From the NCBI RefSeq assembly GCF_040500525.1, contig NZ_CP159404.1, forward strand, positions 277,001 through 341,000: a stretch of DNA of 64,000 bases, in the 5' to 3' direction. The first letter of the stretch is position 1, and the number at the start of each line of letters is the position of its first letter. The stretch comes from Azospirillum formosense (lineage in GTDB: Bacteria > Pseudomonadota > Alphaproteobacteria > Azospirillales > Azospirillaceae). The notes under the pieces are model-generated. The model made no database searches, was not told the origin of the DNA, and worked only from the letters and a program-made list of their open reading frames with translations. Position numbers and translations under genes: made by a program. This document shows positions 42,690 through 51,013 of this stretch, in pieces.

Positions 42690-45600
42690 TCACAGCTTCC
42701 ATTTCAGGCCGGCGGTCGCCGACAGGGTGTTTTCGCGGGCGCGGATCGCGTCCTGGACGCCGATGGTGGCGGTCAGGCGATCGTCCAGAGCCACGCCCAG
42801 CCCGGCGCCGACCACCAGGGCGTCGCGCCCCGGCTTGCTGGCGTCGGCGGTGAAGGCCACCCCGCCCAGACGGTTGGTGGTCGAGGCCGTGGCGTCGGCG
42901 AAGTCATGCTCCCACGCCAGGGCGGCGCTGGGCAGCAGGCGCCAGCCGCCCACGGTCACGCTGGTGCCGGCGCGCACGCCGACGGCGCTGCGCAGGCTGG
43001 TCCAGCCCGCCGCCTCGACGTCCAGCGCCACGCCGCCGCCGGACTCGCGGAAGGATTCCCGGGTGATGCGGTCGAAGCGCAGGCCAGCCCGCGGCTCGAT
43101 CCAGGCGCTGTCCGACCCGGCGAAGGCCATGCGGTGCCCGGCGGCGATCTCAGCGGAGAAATCGTGACCGTCGGCGCTGCCGCTGGCCCCCTGGCCCAGC
43201 GTGCCGAAGGCGATGCCGCGCGAGGCGTCGTAGTTTGCGTAGCCGTAACCGATGGCGCCCTCGACGAAGGGGCTGTCCGCCGTGCCGCGCAGGCTCCAGG
43301 AGCCGTAGAGAGTCGCCTGGTAGCTGTCCACGTCGGCCTTGCCCAGCCCGTCGCGCGAGGTGACGCGGTTGCGCAGGTAGCCCAGCGCCACGCCGCCGCT
43401 CACGCCGTTCTCGTAGCTGTGGTCGGCGCCCAGCAGGAAACCGCCGATGCGCTCGGTGGTGCCGGCGGCGTTGCCGTCCGAGCCGGTCCGGCTGTAGGCC
43501 GCCAGCGGCTGGCCCCACACGCCGCCCGCCCCGCGGGCCTCACCGGTTTCGCCCACGGCGCTCGTGCTGTTGCCGCCGCCGGCCAGCCGGACGCCGGTGG
43601 AGGATGCCTCGCCGCCGCGCAGGGCCGAGAGGCGGCCTTCCACCGCGCTGCCGAACAGGCGGCGGCTGGTGCGGTCGGCGGCCAGCGTGTCGGCGTGCAG
43701 CTTGCCCGAGAGCTGGTCGAGCGCGCCGGCGATGCCGCTGCCCGGCAGGCCGTAGAGGCCGCTGAACAGCGGGGCGGCGACGCCCTCCAGCCGCGCCCCG
43801 GCGGCCGGGCGCAGCGCGTCCACCGCCGCGCCGGCGGCCCGCTGGTTGCGGGTGCCGCCGCGGACCGCGTAGTTGGTCGGCGTGACCACCAGCCGGACGG
43901 CGGTGGCGTCGTAGAGCGTGTCGAAGCGGGTGCCGGTCTCCAGCCCCGCCGCCGGCTGCGTCACGGCGGCGAAGCCGCCGGTCACGCCGCCGTCCGCCTG
44001 GACGATGGTGAAGCTCTGCCCCAGCGTGGCGGTGTAGGCGTTGGTCGCGTCGCCGCTGATGCCGCGAAGCACCGGAGCCAGCGTGCCGGCGGCGGCGAAG
44101 GACGCCCCCTGCACCCGGATCTGGTCGTGGCGGCCGGCGCCGAAGCCGGCGGTCGGGCCGTCGATCTCGGCGTTCAGGACGCTGGTGGCGGTCAGGGTCA
44201 CCGGGGACTGGAAGGTCAGCACGCCCGGCGAATTGCCCGGCGACACGGCGCCGGCCAGCGTGGCCGGACCGCGGACGGTGCCGCCGCCGCTGAAGGCCGA
44301 ACCGGCGCTGGTGGTCAGCGCGCCGGAGACCACGCCGTTCACGGTCGCCGAACCGCCGTTCCCCAGGTTGACCGCGCCGGTGATGCCGGTGGCGGCCACG
44401 GTGACGGTGCCGTCGTTCACCGTGACCGGGGCCATGACGGCGCCGGCCAGGGTGGCGCTGCCGCCGGAGGTCACGGTGACCGCGCCGTTGACCGCGCCGT
44501 AGGCGGCGACGGTCAGGGTGCCGCCGTTCACCGCCAGCGTGCCGCCGACGCCGCCGCCCTCGACGACGGTCATCGCGCCGCCGCGGGCCACCGTCACCGG
44601 GACGGCCACGACGCCGCCGACCGTGGCGCTGCCGCCGTTGTTCAAGGCCAGCGTGCCGCCCGCGACCACGCCGCTGCTGGCGATGGTCAGCGCCGCTCCG
44701 TCGCTCACCGACAGGCCGCCGGCGTTGGCGAGCTGGCCGGAGACGACCACCGCGCCGGGGCCGGACGCGGCCAGCGCGCCGCTGCCGCCGACGGCGCCCG
44801 CCAGAGTGACGGTGCTGCCGTTGGGGGCGATGGTGCCGCCTTGGCTGGTCACGGTCACCGATTGGCCGACGGTCAGCGGCGAGGCCGGGCGCAGCGTGCC
44901 GCCGTCGAAAGTGACCGAGCTGCCCTGGACCGCGCCATCGCTGTTGGTGAAGCTGGGGCGGCTGGTGTCGATCACGCCGGTCGGCGGAGGCGGAGGCGGA
45001 GGCGTTGGGGTGGGCGTGGGCGTGGGATCGGGATTCGGCGCCGGGCCGGGATCAGGATTCGGGCCGGGATTCGGGTTGGGATTCGGGCCGGGATCGGGGT
45101 CGGGCGGCGGCGTCACCTTGGTCAGGGTGAGCAGAATTTCCTTGCCCGCCGTGTCGAAGGTGGCCGTTGGGGTCAGCGTCGCGTCGCTGCCGGTGATCGT
45201 GGTGAAGGCGCCGGACACCCCGCCCGCGGCCGTTACGATGGTGTAGGTCGTGCTGTCGCCGTAGCCGCTGCCGGTGGAGGTCACGGACAGGTCGCCGCCG
45301 ATCGTGGCGGTGCCGGTGACGGCCAGCTTGCTGGCCGCCGAAGACGTCGTCCGGATGGCCAGGGTGCTGCCGCTCTGCTGCGTGTAATTGCCGGTGACCG
45401 TCAGGGTGCCGGGCGCGCCGGAGCCGCCGGGCGTCACGGTCGTGCCGGACGGGGTGGTCACGTTGCCGACGACCGTTCCGGTGCCCGTCAGCGTCGTTCC
45501 GCTGCTGAGCTGCAACCCGGTGGTGAGGGAGCCGTTGACGCGCAGCGTGCCGGCCTGAAGGTTCGTGATGGTGGCCGAACTCGCGCCGCCCAGCGTCCAC

Positions 45601-46508
45601 TCGGTTCCGTTCATGTTGAGGGTGGTCAGGCCGGACACCGGACCGGACAGGGTGCCCCCCCCCTCCAGCAGCATGACCTGGTTGGCGCCCGAGGCTTGGA
45701 TGCCGCCGGCTACCAAGCTGCCGTCCTTGAGATTGATGAGGCTGCCGGCCCCGATGCCGAAGGTCTTGATCGCGCTGAAACCGTTTCCAGCGGCGATGGT
45801 GCCGTGATTGACGATGGTCGACGGGCCGTTGACCAACAGCGCGTCGCCAGTGCCGATGATCGTGCCGTAGTTGGTGACGGTGGACTGCTTGGTAATGGAG
45901 GCGGCTGAGACCGCCGCGTAATCCGTCTGCATGAACTCCGTCGCCGGCCGCACGTTTTTGATCAGCGCGGTGCTGTTCGACGGGGACCCGTTGGTGAGGA
46001 CGAGGGCGTGGGAGCTTTCAATGGCAGACCAATTGCCGATGATCGTTCCGGTGTTCTCGATGACCGAGGTCAGCGAGCCCGCGGAGTTGGCCAGGAGGAT
46101 GCCGTGGTAGGTCTTCGGCACCGAGATCAATCCAGAATTGATGATGGTGCCGTAGGTTTGAGCGTAGATGCCGTCGGCCTGATAGAAGTTCGTCTCGACC
46201 GAAATCTTGATCGTGCCCTGGTTGGTCAGGGTCCATCCGCCGGGCGACTGGACCCACACGCCGGTGGTCAGGTCGGTGGACAGGTTGCCGGTGCCGCTGT
46301 CGACCACGCCGCCGGTGCTGGTGATGAGAATGTTCCCGGTGGTCGGATAGAAGGTCTCGTTCTGGATGGCGGTCAGCGTGGAAATCGGCGCCGCGTTCGC
46401 GGCCAGCGAGACGCCGAGCGCGATGGGGGCTGCGACCATCGCCGGCAGGCGCCCGCCCGACATCAGGCTTTGGCGGATCGACTCGAGGGGAGACGGCGAC
46501 GGCGGCAT
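42690..46508 (-). CDS. Autotransporter with beta-helical passenger and C-terminal beta-barrel
   Basis: This outer-membrane protein has about 1272 residues from the ATG at 46508, which has an AAGGTGA-type ribosome-binding site. The signal peptide ends near ALGVSLAANAA. Residues about 40-460 are a Ser/Thr/Gly/Asn-rich beta-helix (NYGTIIGTGDALLVNGPSTI). A Pro/Asp/Asn linker (PDPDPGPNPNPNPG) follows at about 465-515. Further GG-x-T/V repeats and a 12-strand autotransporter barrel (about 1000-1272, GLKWKL end) complete it. It probably acts in adhesion or aggregation. No peptidase motif is seen in the passenger. Confidence 0.9.
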   Translation of the reverse strand: MPPSPSPLESIRQSLMSGGRLPAMVAAPIALGVSLAANAAPISTLTAIQNETFYPTTGNILITSTGGVVDSGTGNLSTDLTTGVWVQSPGGWTLTNQGTIKISVETNFYQADGIYAQTYGTIINSGLISVPKTYHGILLANSAGSLTSVIENTGTIIGNWSAIESSHALVLTNGSPSNSTALIKNVRPATEFMQTDYAAVSAASITKQSTVTNYGTIIGTGDALLVNGPSTIVNHGTIAAGNGFSAIKTFGIGAGSLINLKDGSLVAGGIQASGANQVMLLEGGGTLSGPVSGLTTLNMNGTEWTLGGASSATITNLQAGTLRVNGSLTTGLQLSSGTTLTGTGTVVGNVTTPSGTTVTPGGSGAPGTLTVTGNYTQQSGSTLAIRTTSSAASKLAVTGTATIGGDLSVTSTGSGYGDSTTYTIVTAAGGVSGAFTTITGSDATLTPTATFDTAGKEILLTLTKVTPPPDPDPGPNPNPNPGPNPDPGPAPNPDPTPTPTPTPPPPPPPTGVIDTSRPSFTNSDGAVQGSSVTFDGGTLRPASPLTVGQSVTVTSQGGTIAPNGSTVTLAGAVGGSGALAASGPGAVVVSGQLANAGGLSVSDGAALTIASSGVVAGGTLALNNGGSATVGGVVAVPVTVARGGAMTVVEGGGVGGTLAVNGGTLTVAAYGAVNGAVTVTSGGSATLAGAVMAPVTVNDGTVTVAATGITGAVNLGNGGSATVNGVVSGALTTSAGSAFSGGGTVRGPATLAGAVSPGNSPGVLTFQSPVTLTATSVLNAEIDGPTAGFGAGRHDQIRVQGASFAAAGTLAPVLRGISGDATNAYTATLGQSFTIVQADGGVTGGFAAVTQPAAGLETGTRFDTLYDATAVRLVVTPTNYAVRGGTRNQRAAGAAVDALRPAAGARLEGVAAPLFSGLYGLPGSGIAGALDQLSGKLHADTLAADRTSRRLFGSAVEGRLSALRGGEASSTGVRLAGGGNSTSAVGETGEARGAGGVWGQPLAAYSRTGSDGNAAGTTERIGGFLLGADHSYENGVSGGVALGYLRNRVTSRDGLGKADVDSYQATLYGSWSLRGTADSPFVEGAIGYGYANYDASRGIAFGTLGQGASGSADGHDFSAEIAAGHRMAFAGSDSAWIEPRAGLRFDRITRESFRESGGGVALDVEAAGWTSLRSAVGVRAGTSVTVGGWRLLPSAALAWEHDFADATASTTNRLGGVAFTADASKPGRDALVVGAGLGVALDDRLTATIGVQDAIRARENTLSATAGLKWKL

Positions 46509-46910
46509 GGGCGATTCACCTTGCGAGCGGGGCGTAAGCGTTACGACCAATGGTTTACACCGCTTGATCATAACGGGCGTGCCGCACTGCCGCCAAGACA
46601 AAACGCATAATAATATAAAAAATCACAACTCAAATGTTATATAATCGTGTTGATCTCATCAAAAATCAGCTGATGAGTTCTCGATTGCTTATGAAGTGAT
46701 GGGAAACGGGGACGAGTTTTTGTGAAAATTGAAGCGGGCGGTGCCGCGATATTCAACAAGTTGGGGTTTTGCCGATTAATGGCTTAGGGAATGCCCGGAT
46801 TTGAAAATGCAGCAATTTGTCAAAGGGCGTGTTCCCGGCGGCCCGCAACTCCGCCGCCGCCACGACAATGTGGCATTTTCCCGCGCCGGAGGTTAACGGG
46901 CGAAGCGGCG
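46509..46910. other. Intergenic AT-rich region upstream of the autotransporter
   Basis: This stretch of about 400 bp has no supported gene. The part at 46590-46780 is markedly AT-rich for this genome (for example ATAATATAAAAAATCACAAC) and contains the small inverted repeat CTCATCA..TGATGAG near 46660. It probably carries the leftward autotransporter promoter. Confidence 0.4.
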
Positions 46911-46952
46911 CCGGCCCGGCGGTCGTCGCATCCTGACGGACCGCCGGGCCGG
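46911..46952 (-). terminator. Strong hairpin after osmC (possible terminator)
   Basis: CCGGCCCGGCGGTC (46911-46924) pairs with GACCGCCGGGCCGG (46939-46952) as a perfect 14-bp stem with a 14-nt loop, starting 6 nt after the osmC stop. There is no U-tract, so termination would be weak or factor-assisted. Confidence 0.45.
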
Positions 46953-46958
46953 ACGCGA

Positions 46959-47384
46959 TCAAAGAAGCCTGGCGTTCAGGCTGATCTCCGTTCCGGCCAG
47001 GGCCTTGGACACCGGGCAGTTCTTCTTCGCGCCTTCGGCCTGCTGCTGGAAGGTCGCGGCGTCGATCCCCGGGATCTCCGCCTCGCAATCCAGTTCGATT
47101 TTGGTGATGGCGAACCCGTCGCCGGCCTTGTCGAGGTGGACGCGGGCGGTGGTGTGCACGCGCGTCGGCGTGTGCCCGGCCTTCGACAGGCCGGCGGACA
47201 GCGCCATGGAGAAGCAGCCGGCGTGAGCGGCGGCGATCAGCTCCTCCGGGTTGGTGCCGGTGCCATTCTCGAAACGCGACGGAAAGGAGTAGGCGCCTTC
47301 GAACGCGCCGCTGCCCAGCCGCATGGTTCCCGCGCCCTGCGCGAGGTTGCCGCGCCATTCCGCATCCGATTGCCGCACAGCCAT
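46959..47384 (-). CDS. osmC: OsmC-family organic hydroperoxide reductase
   Basis: This 141-residue cytoplasmic peroxiredoxin-like protein reduces organic hydroperoxides. The two reactive cysteines are present: C57 (AAAHAGCFSMALSAGL) and C123 (GAKKNCPVSKALAG), the OsmC/YhfA spacing. NPEELIAAAHAGCF is the diagnostic motif. It is a single gene with its own 218-bp upstream spacer shared with the divergent ACP gene. Confidence 0.92.
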   Translation of the reverse strand: MAVRQSDAEWRGNLAQGAGTMRLGSGAFEGAYSFPSRFENGTGTNPEELIAAAHAGCFSMALSAGLSKAGHTPTRVHTTARVHLDKAGDGFAITKIELDCEAEIPGIDAATFQQQAEGAKKNCPVSKALAGTEISLNARLL

Positions 47385-47602
47385 GGTGATCTCCCGATCC
47401 TGTGATGGTTGGATGAACCGGCGCTCAAGTTAGAGCCGACCGGGGGAACGGCAATCGCCACAGGTGTTAAGCACGAGGAGCGGTTGGCATCCGAAAGGCA
47501 CCCGAGGCATACGGAAAAGCAGAGGAAGGCGCAGAACAATTAAGGTTTTGTGGCGTTGTGCCGGGATTGGAAAAGCCAGAGGTTGAATAGGGGGTAAGGG
47601 GA
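47385..47602. promoter_or_regulatory. Divergent control region between osmC and the ACP operon
   Basis: This 218-bp spacer between divergent starts must carry both promoters. GGGGTAAGGGG lies just upstream of the ACP ATG. No recognised operator was identified. Confidence 0.3.
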
Positions 47603-47938
47603 ATGAGCATGCGCCAACCGGATTGGCAGATCGCGGCTGGATCGGCGCCGCGGGGCGGCGATGCCCCGGCGGTCGACACGGCCGACATCCGGGTGCTTCT
47701 CGCCGACAGCGGCTGGCTGGCCACCGACGCCTCCACCCTGTCCGACGAGGACGATCTCTACGCCGCCGGGCTGACCTCCCACGGGTCGGTGAACCTGATG
47801 CTGGCGTTGGAGGAGCGCTACGGCGTCGAATTCCCGGAGAATCTGCTGCGCCGCCGCACCTTCGAGAGCATCGCGGCGATCCGAGCCGCGGTGGCCGGTC
47901 TGCTGGACGGCGCGCCGGGCGGGACGGGGGCCGGATGA
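47603..47938 (+). CDS. Acyl-carrier-protein-like carrier for the amino acid:carrier-protein ligase
   Basis: This is a 111-residue carrier protein with an N-terminal extension of about 25 residues before the ACP fold. The phosphopantetheine site is S59 in DLYAAGLTSHGSVNLMLALE, with TSH instead of the usual DSL, as in carriers that accept amino acids. EERYGVEFPENLLRRRTFES is helix III of the ACP fold. It is the first gene of the ligase cluster and overlaps the next ATG by 4 nt (ATGA). Confidence 0.87.
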   Translation: MSMRQPDWQIAAGSAPRGGDAPAVDTADIRVLLADSGWLATDASTLSDEDDLYAAGLTSHGSVNLMLALEERYGVEFPENLLRRRTFESIAAIRAAVAGLLDGAPGGTGAG

Positions 47939-49122
47939 GGGCGGCCGTGCCGGACGGCCCGGCGGCGATGCCGCCGGAGGGCGCCGCGGGGGTCGCCGCC
48001 GTCGCCGGGCGCCATGCCGACAGCGTCGACCGCGAGGCGCGCTTTCCCGTTGAGGCCTTCGCCGCCCTGAGGGAGGCGCGGCTGCTCGGCCTGATGGTGC
48101 CGCGGGATTTCGGCGGCGGCGGCGGCGGTCTGGCCGACGCGGCGGCCGTGGCCCATGCGCTGGCCCAGAAATGCCCGTCCAGCGGGCTGATCTACGCCAT
48201 GCACCAGATCCAGGTGGCCTGCCTCGTCCGCCACGGCCAGGTCAGCGCGTGGCATCGCGGCTTTCTGGAGCGGCTGGCCGGGGAGCAGCTTCTGCTCGCC
48301 TCCGCCACCACCGAGGCCGGGATCGGCGGCGACGTCCGCTCCAGCGCCTGCGCGGTGGGTGACGAGCCGGGTGGCGCTTTCCGGCTGGAGAAGCAGGCGA
48401 CGGTCATCTCCTACGGGGCTCAGGCCGACGCGATCCTGGTGACGGCGCGGCGCTCGGCGGACTCGCCGCCCTCCGATCAGGTCATCGTGCCGGTTCTGCG
48501 TGGGCAGACGCAACTGGAGGAGATCGGCGGCTGGGACACGCTGGGCATGCGGGGCACCCACAGCGTCGGCTACCGGCTGGTGGCCGAGGCCGGGCGGGAG
48601 CAGATCCTGCCGCTGCCCTACGCCGACATCTCCGCCCGCACCATGCTGCCGGTGACCCACATCCTGTGGAGCAGCGTCTGGCTCGGCATCGCGACGGACG
48701 CGGTGGCGCGGGCCGCCGCCTTCATCCGGGCGGAGGCGCGCAAGCGCCCCGGCACCCCGCCGCCGGGGGCGCGGCGGCTGGCCGAGGCGACCGCGGGGCT
48801 TCAGAGCATGCGCGGCATGGTGCGCGGCGCGCTTGCCCGGTTCGAAGAGGTGGCGGACGACCCCGACCGTCTCACCGCCCCGGGATTCGCCGTCGCCATG
48901 AACACGCTGAAGACGGAGGCGGCGGAGACGGTGCTGCGGATCGTGGGGCAGGCGATGCTGGCCGGCGGCTTGGCCGCTTACCGCAACGACAGCCCCTACA
49001 GCCTGTGCCGCCATCTGCGCGACGCCCACTCGGCGCCGCTGATGATCAACAACGACCGGATCCTGGGCAACACGGCGAATCTGCTGCTGGCGCACAGGGA
49101 CAACGGCTCTCTCTTCGGCTGA
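47935..49122 (+). CDS. Acyl-CoA dehydrogenase family protein
   Basis: This 395-residue flavoprotein fold has [40 protein letters not shown] and a C-terminal helical domain ([20 protein letters not shown]) that resembles the DszC/nitroalkane-oxidase-type branch. In this cluster it may act on a carrier-bound amino acid or acyl group rather than on a CoA ester; this is inference from neighbours. The gene is coupled to the ACP gene and separated from the ligase by 23 nt. Confidence 0.85.
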   Translation: MRAAVPDGPAAMPPEGAAGVAAVAGRHADSVDREARFPVEAFAALREARLLGLMVPRDFGGGGGGLADAAAVAHALAQKCPSSGLIYAMHQIQVACLVRHGQVSAWHRGFLERLAGEQLLLASATTEAGIGGDVRSSACAVGDEPGGAFRLEKQATVISYGAQADAILVTARRSADSPPSDQVIVPVLRGQTQLEEIGGWDTLGMRGTHSVGYRLVAEAGREQILPLPYADISARTMLPVTHILWSSVWLGIATDAVARAAAFIRAEARKRPGTPPPGARRLAEATAGLQSMRGMVRGALARFEEVADDPDRLTAPGFAVAMNTLKTEAAETVLRIVGQAMLAGGLAAYRNDSPYSLCRHLRDAHSAPLMINNDRILGNTANLLLAHRDNGSLFG

Positions 49123-49145
49123 GGCATTTTCGGAACGGAACGCGG

Positions 49146-50084
49146 ATGGACATGCGGGCAGAGGGCACACCGGTGGAAAACGGGCAGGCGGCGTTCCGCG
49201 ACGCGCTGGTCGCGGCCGGGCTGCTGATCCCCACGGGGGTCGACGGGCTGTACGGCCGCAGCGGCGTCTTCGAGGACGTCGTGGAGCGCTTCAACGACCT
49301 GATCACCACCTGGGGCGGCGCCGACGGGGCGGACGTCATGCGTTTTCCCCCGGGGGTGGCCCGCCACCAGTTCGAGCAGAGCGGCTATCTGAAGAGCTTT
49401 CCGCACCTTGCCGGCACCGTCCACGCCTTCAAGGGCGACGAGCGCGCCCACCAGTCCCTGCTGCGCCGGCTGGAGGAGGGGGAGGAGTGGACCGACGCCC
49501 AGATGGCGACCAACGTCGTCCTGACCCCCGCCGCCTGTTACCCCGTCTACCCGACCATCGCGGAGCGCGGGCCGCTGCCCGCCGAAGGCGCGCTGGTCGA
49601 TGTCTATTCCTACTGCTTCCGCCATGAGCCGTCCCTGGACCCGGCGCGGATGCAGCTGTTCCGGATGCGCGAGTATGTGCGCGCCGGCACGCCGGAGCAG
49701 GTGATGGAGTTCCGGCAGCGCTGGGTGGAGCGGGGGCGGGCGCTGATGGAATCGCTGGCCTTGCCGGTCGCCGTCGATCTGGCGAGCGACCCTTTCTTCG
49801 GGCGGGCCGGCCGCATGCTGGCGGCCAGCCAGCGCGACCAGGGGCTGAAGTTCGAGCTGCTGATCCCCATCGCCTCGGCGGAACGGCCGACCGCCTGCCT
49901 CAGCTTCAATTACCATCAGGACCATTTCGGGCTGCTGTGGGATCTGCGGACGCCGGACGGCGCGGTCGCCCACACGGCCTGCGTCGGCTTCGGGATGGAG
50001 CGGGTGGCGCTGGCGCTGTTCCGCCATCACGGCCTGGACGCGAAGGCGTGGCCCGCCGCGGTGCGCGCCGTCCTGTGGGGCTGA
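49146..50084 (+). CDS. Amino acid--[carrier protein] ligase (SerRS-like, lacks tRNA-binding domain)
   Basis: This 312-residue class-II-synthetase-like enzyme is thought to adenylate a small amino acid (Gly or Ala) and load it onto the phosphopantetheine of a carrier protein. Residues C131 ([10 protein letters not shown]), E176 (RMREYVRAG) and C279 ([15 protein letters not shown]) fall exactly where the Bradyrhizobium enzyme coordinates its active-site zinc. Motif 2 is about [20 protein letters not shown] and motif 3 is [13 protein letters not shown]. No N-terminal tRNA-binding arm is present. The carrier gene lies two genes upstream. Confidence 0.93.
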   Translation: MDMRAEGTPVENGQAAFRDALVAAGLLIPTGVDGLYGRSGVFEDVVERFNDLITTWGGADGADVMRFPPGVARHQFEQSGYLKSFPHLAGTVHAFKGDERAHQSLLRRLEEGEEWTDAQMATNVVLTPAACYPVYPTIAERGPLPAEGALVDVYSYCFRHEPSLDPARMQLFRMREYVRAGTPEQVMEFRQRWVERGRALMESLALPVAVDLASDPFFGRAGRMLAASQRDQGLKFELLIPIASAERPTACLSFNYHQDHFGLLWDLRTPDGAVAHTACVGFGMERVALALFRHHGLDAKAWPAAVRAVLWG

Positions 50085-50104
50085 GCGGGCAGGGGAGGCC
50101 GGGC

Positions 50105-51007
50105 ATGGCGCATCCGCTCGACAGGCCGGACCGCGACTGGGCGGAGACCAACTGCTACACCGACCTGTGGCTCGGGCTGCTGCGGGCGCTGGGGATGGAG
50201 CCGATGGCGGCCCTGGCCTTCACCGTCGCACAGGATTTCGAAGGCGACCAGTTCACCTTCTTCAAGGCGCCGCCGGAAGACCTGCGCCGGCTCTATGGGC
50301 TGGAGGTGCAGGAACTCGCCCTCTACGACCGTGTGGAAACCCACGCGGCGGTGCAGGTGGCGCGCGGCCGTCTCGTGCTGGTGGAGGTGGACGGCTATCA
50401 TCTGCCGGACACCCGCGGCACCTCCTACCGCGCGCAGCACGTCAAGACGACCATCGCGATCCTCGGCATGGACGCGGGCGCGCGGCGGCTCGATTACATC
50501 CACAACGCCGGGCGCTTCACGCTGGAGGGGGAGGATTACGACGCTCTGTTCGCCCCGGCGCCGCTGTTCCCCTACGTGGAGTTCGTGAAGCGCAGCGGTC
50601 AGGCCTTGCAGGGAGAGCCTTTGATGGAAGCGTCCCGCGCCCTGCTGTCCGATCATCTGCGCCGCCGTCCGGCGGGCAACCCCATCGCCGCCTTCCGTGC
50701 CGCGTTGCCGGAGCATCTGGAAATCCTGGCGGCCCGGCCGATGGACTACTTCCATCTCTACGCCTTCAACACGCTGCGGCAGGTGGGGGCGAACTTCGAG
50801 CTTCTCGGCATGTACGCGCGCTGGATCGGCGGGCCGGCCGACGCGGCGGAGGCCTGCGCCACCCTCTCCGCCACCGCCAAGGCGCTCCAGTTCCAGCTCG
50901 CGCGCGGCGTGCACCGGCGGCGCTTCGGCGATCACGCCGAGCCGCTGGAGGCGATGGAGCGCGCCTATGACCGCGCGCTTGGCGCGCTGGTCCGCCGTTG
51001 CGGGTGA
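50105..51007 (+). CDS. DUF1839 family protein
   Basis: This is a 300-residue protein. The family is regularly found next to amino acid:carrier-protein ligases and has been suggested to accept or process the aminoacyl group. NCYTDLWLGLLRALGMEPMA, VEVDGYHLPDTRGTSYRAQH and YIHNAGRFTLEGEDYDALF are clear family segments. No signal peptide is present. The mechanism is unknown. It follows the ligase by 20 nt. Confidence 0.88.
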   Translation: MAHPLDRPDRDWAETNCYTDLWLGLLRALGMEPMAALAFTVAQDFEGDQFTFFKAPPEDLRRLYGLEVQELALYDRVETHAAVQVARGRLVLVEVDGYHLPDTRGTSYRAQHVKTTIAILGMDAGARRLDYIHNAGRFTLEGEDYDALFAPAPLFPYVEFVKRSGQALQGEPLMEASRALLSDHLRRRPAGNPIAAFRAALPEHLEILAARPMDYFHLYAFNTLRQVGANFELLGMYARWIGGPADAAEACATLSATAKALQFQLARGVHRRRFGDHAEPLEAMERAYDRALGALVRRCG

Positions 51008-51013
51008 CGGAGG

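Noticed and set aside
42906-45908. 1000-codon open frame on the plus strand
   Set aside because: It is antisense to the autotransporter gene; the product is low-complexity Ala/Gly/Arg and has no recognisable domain.
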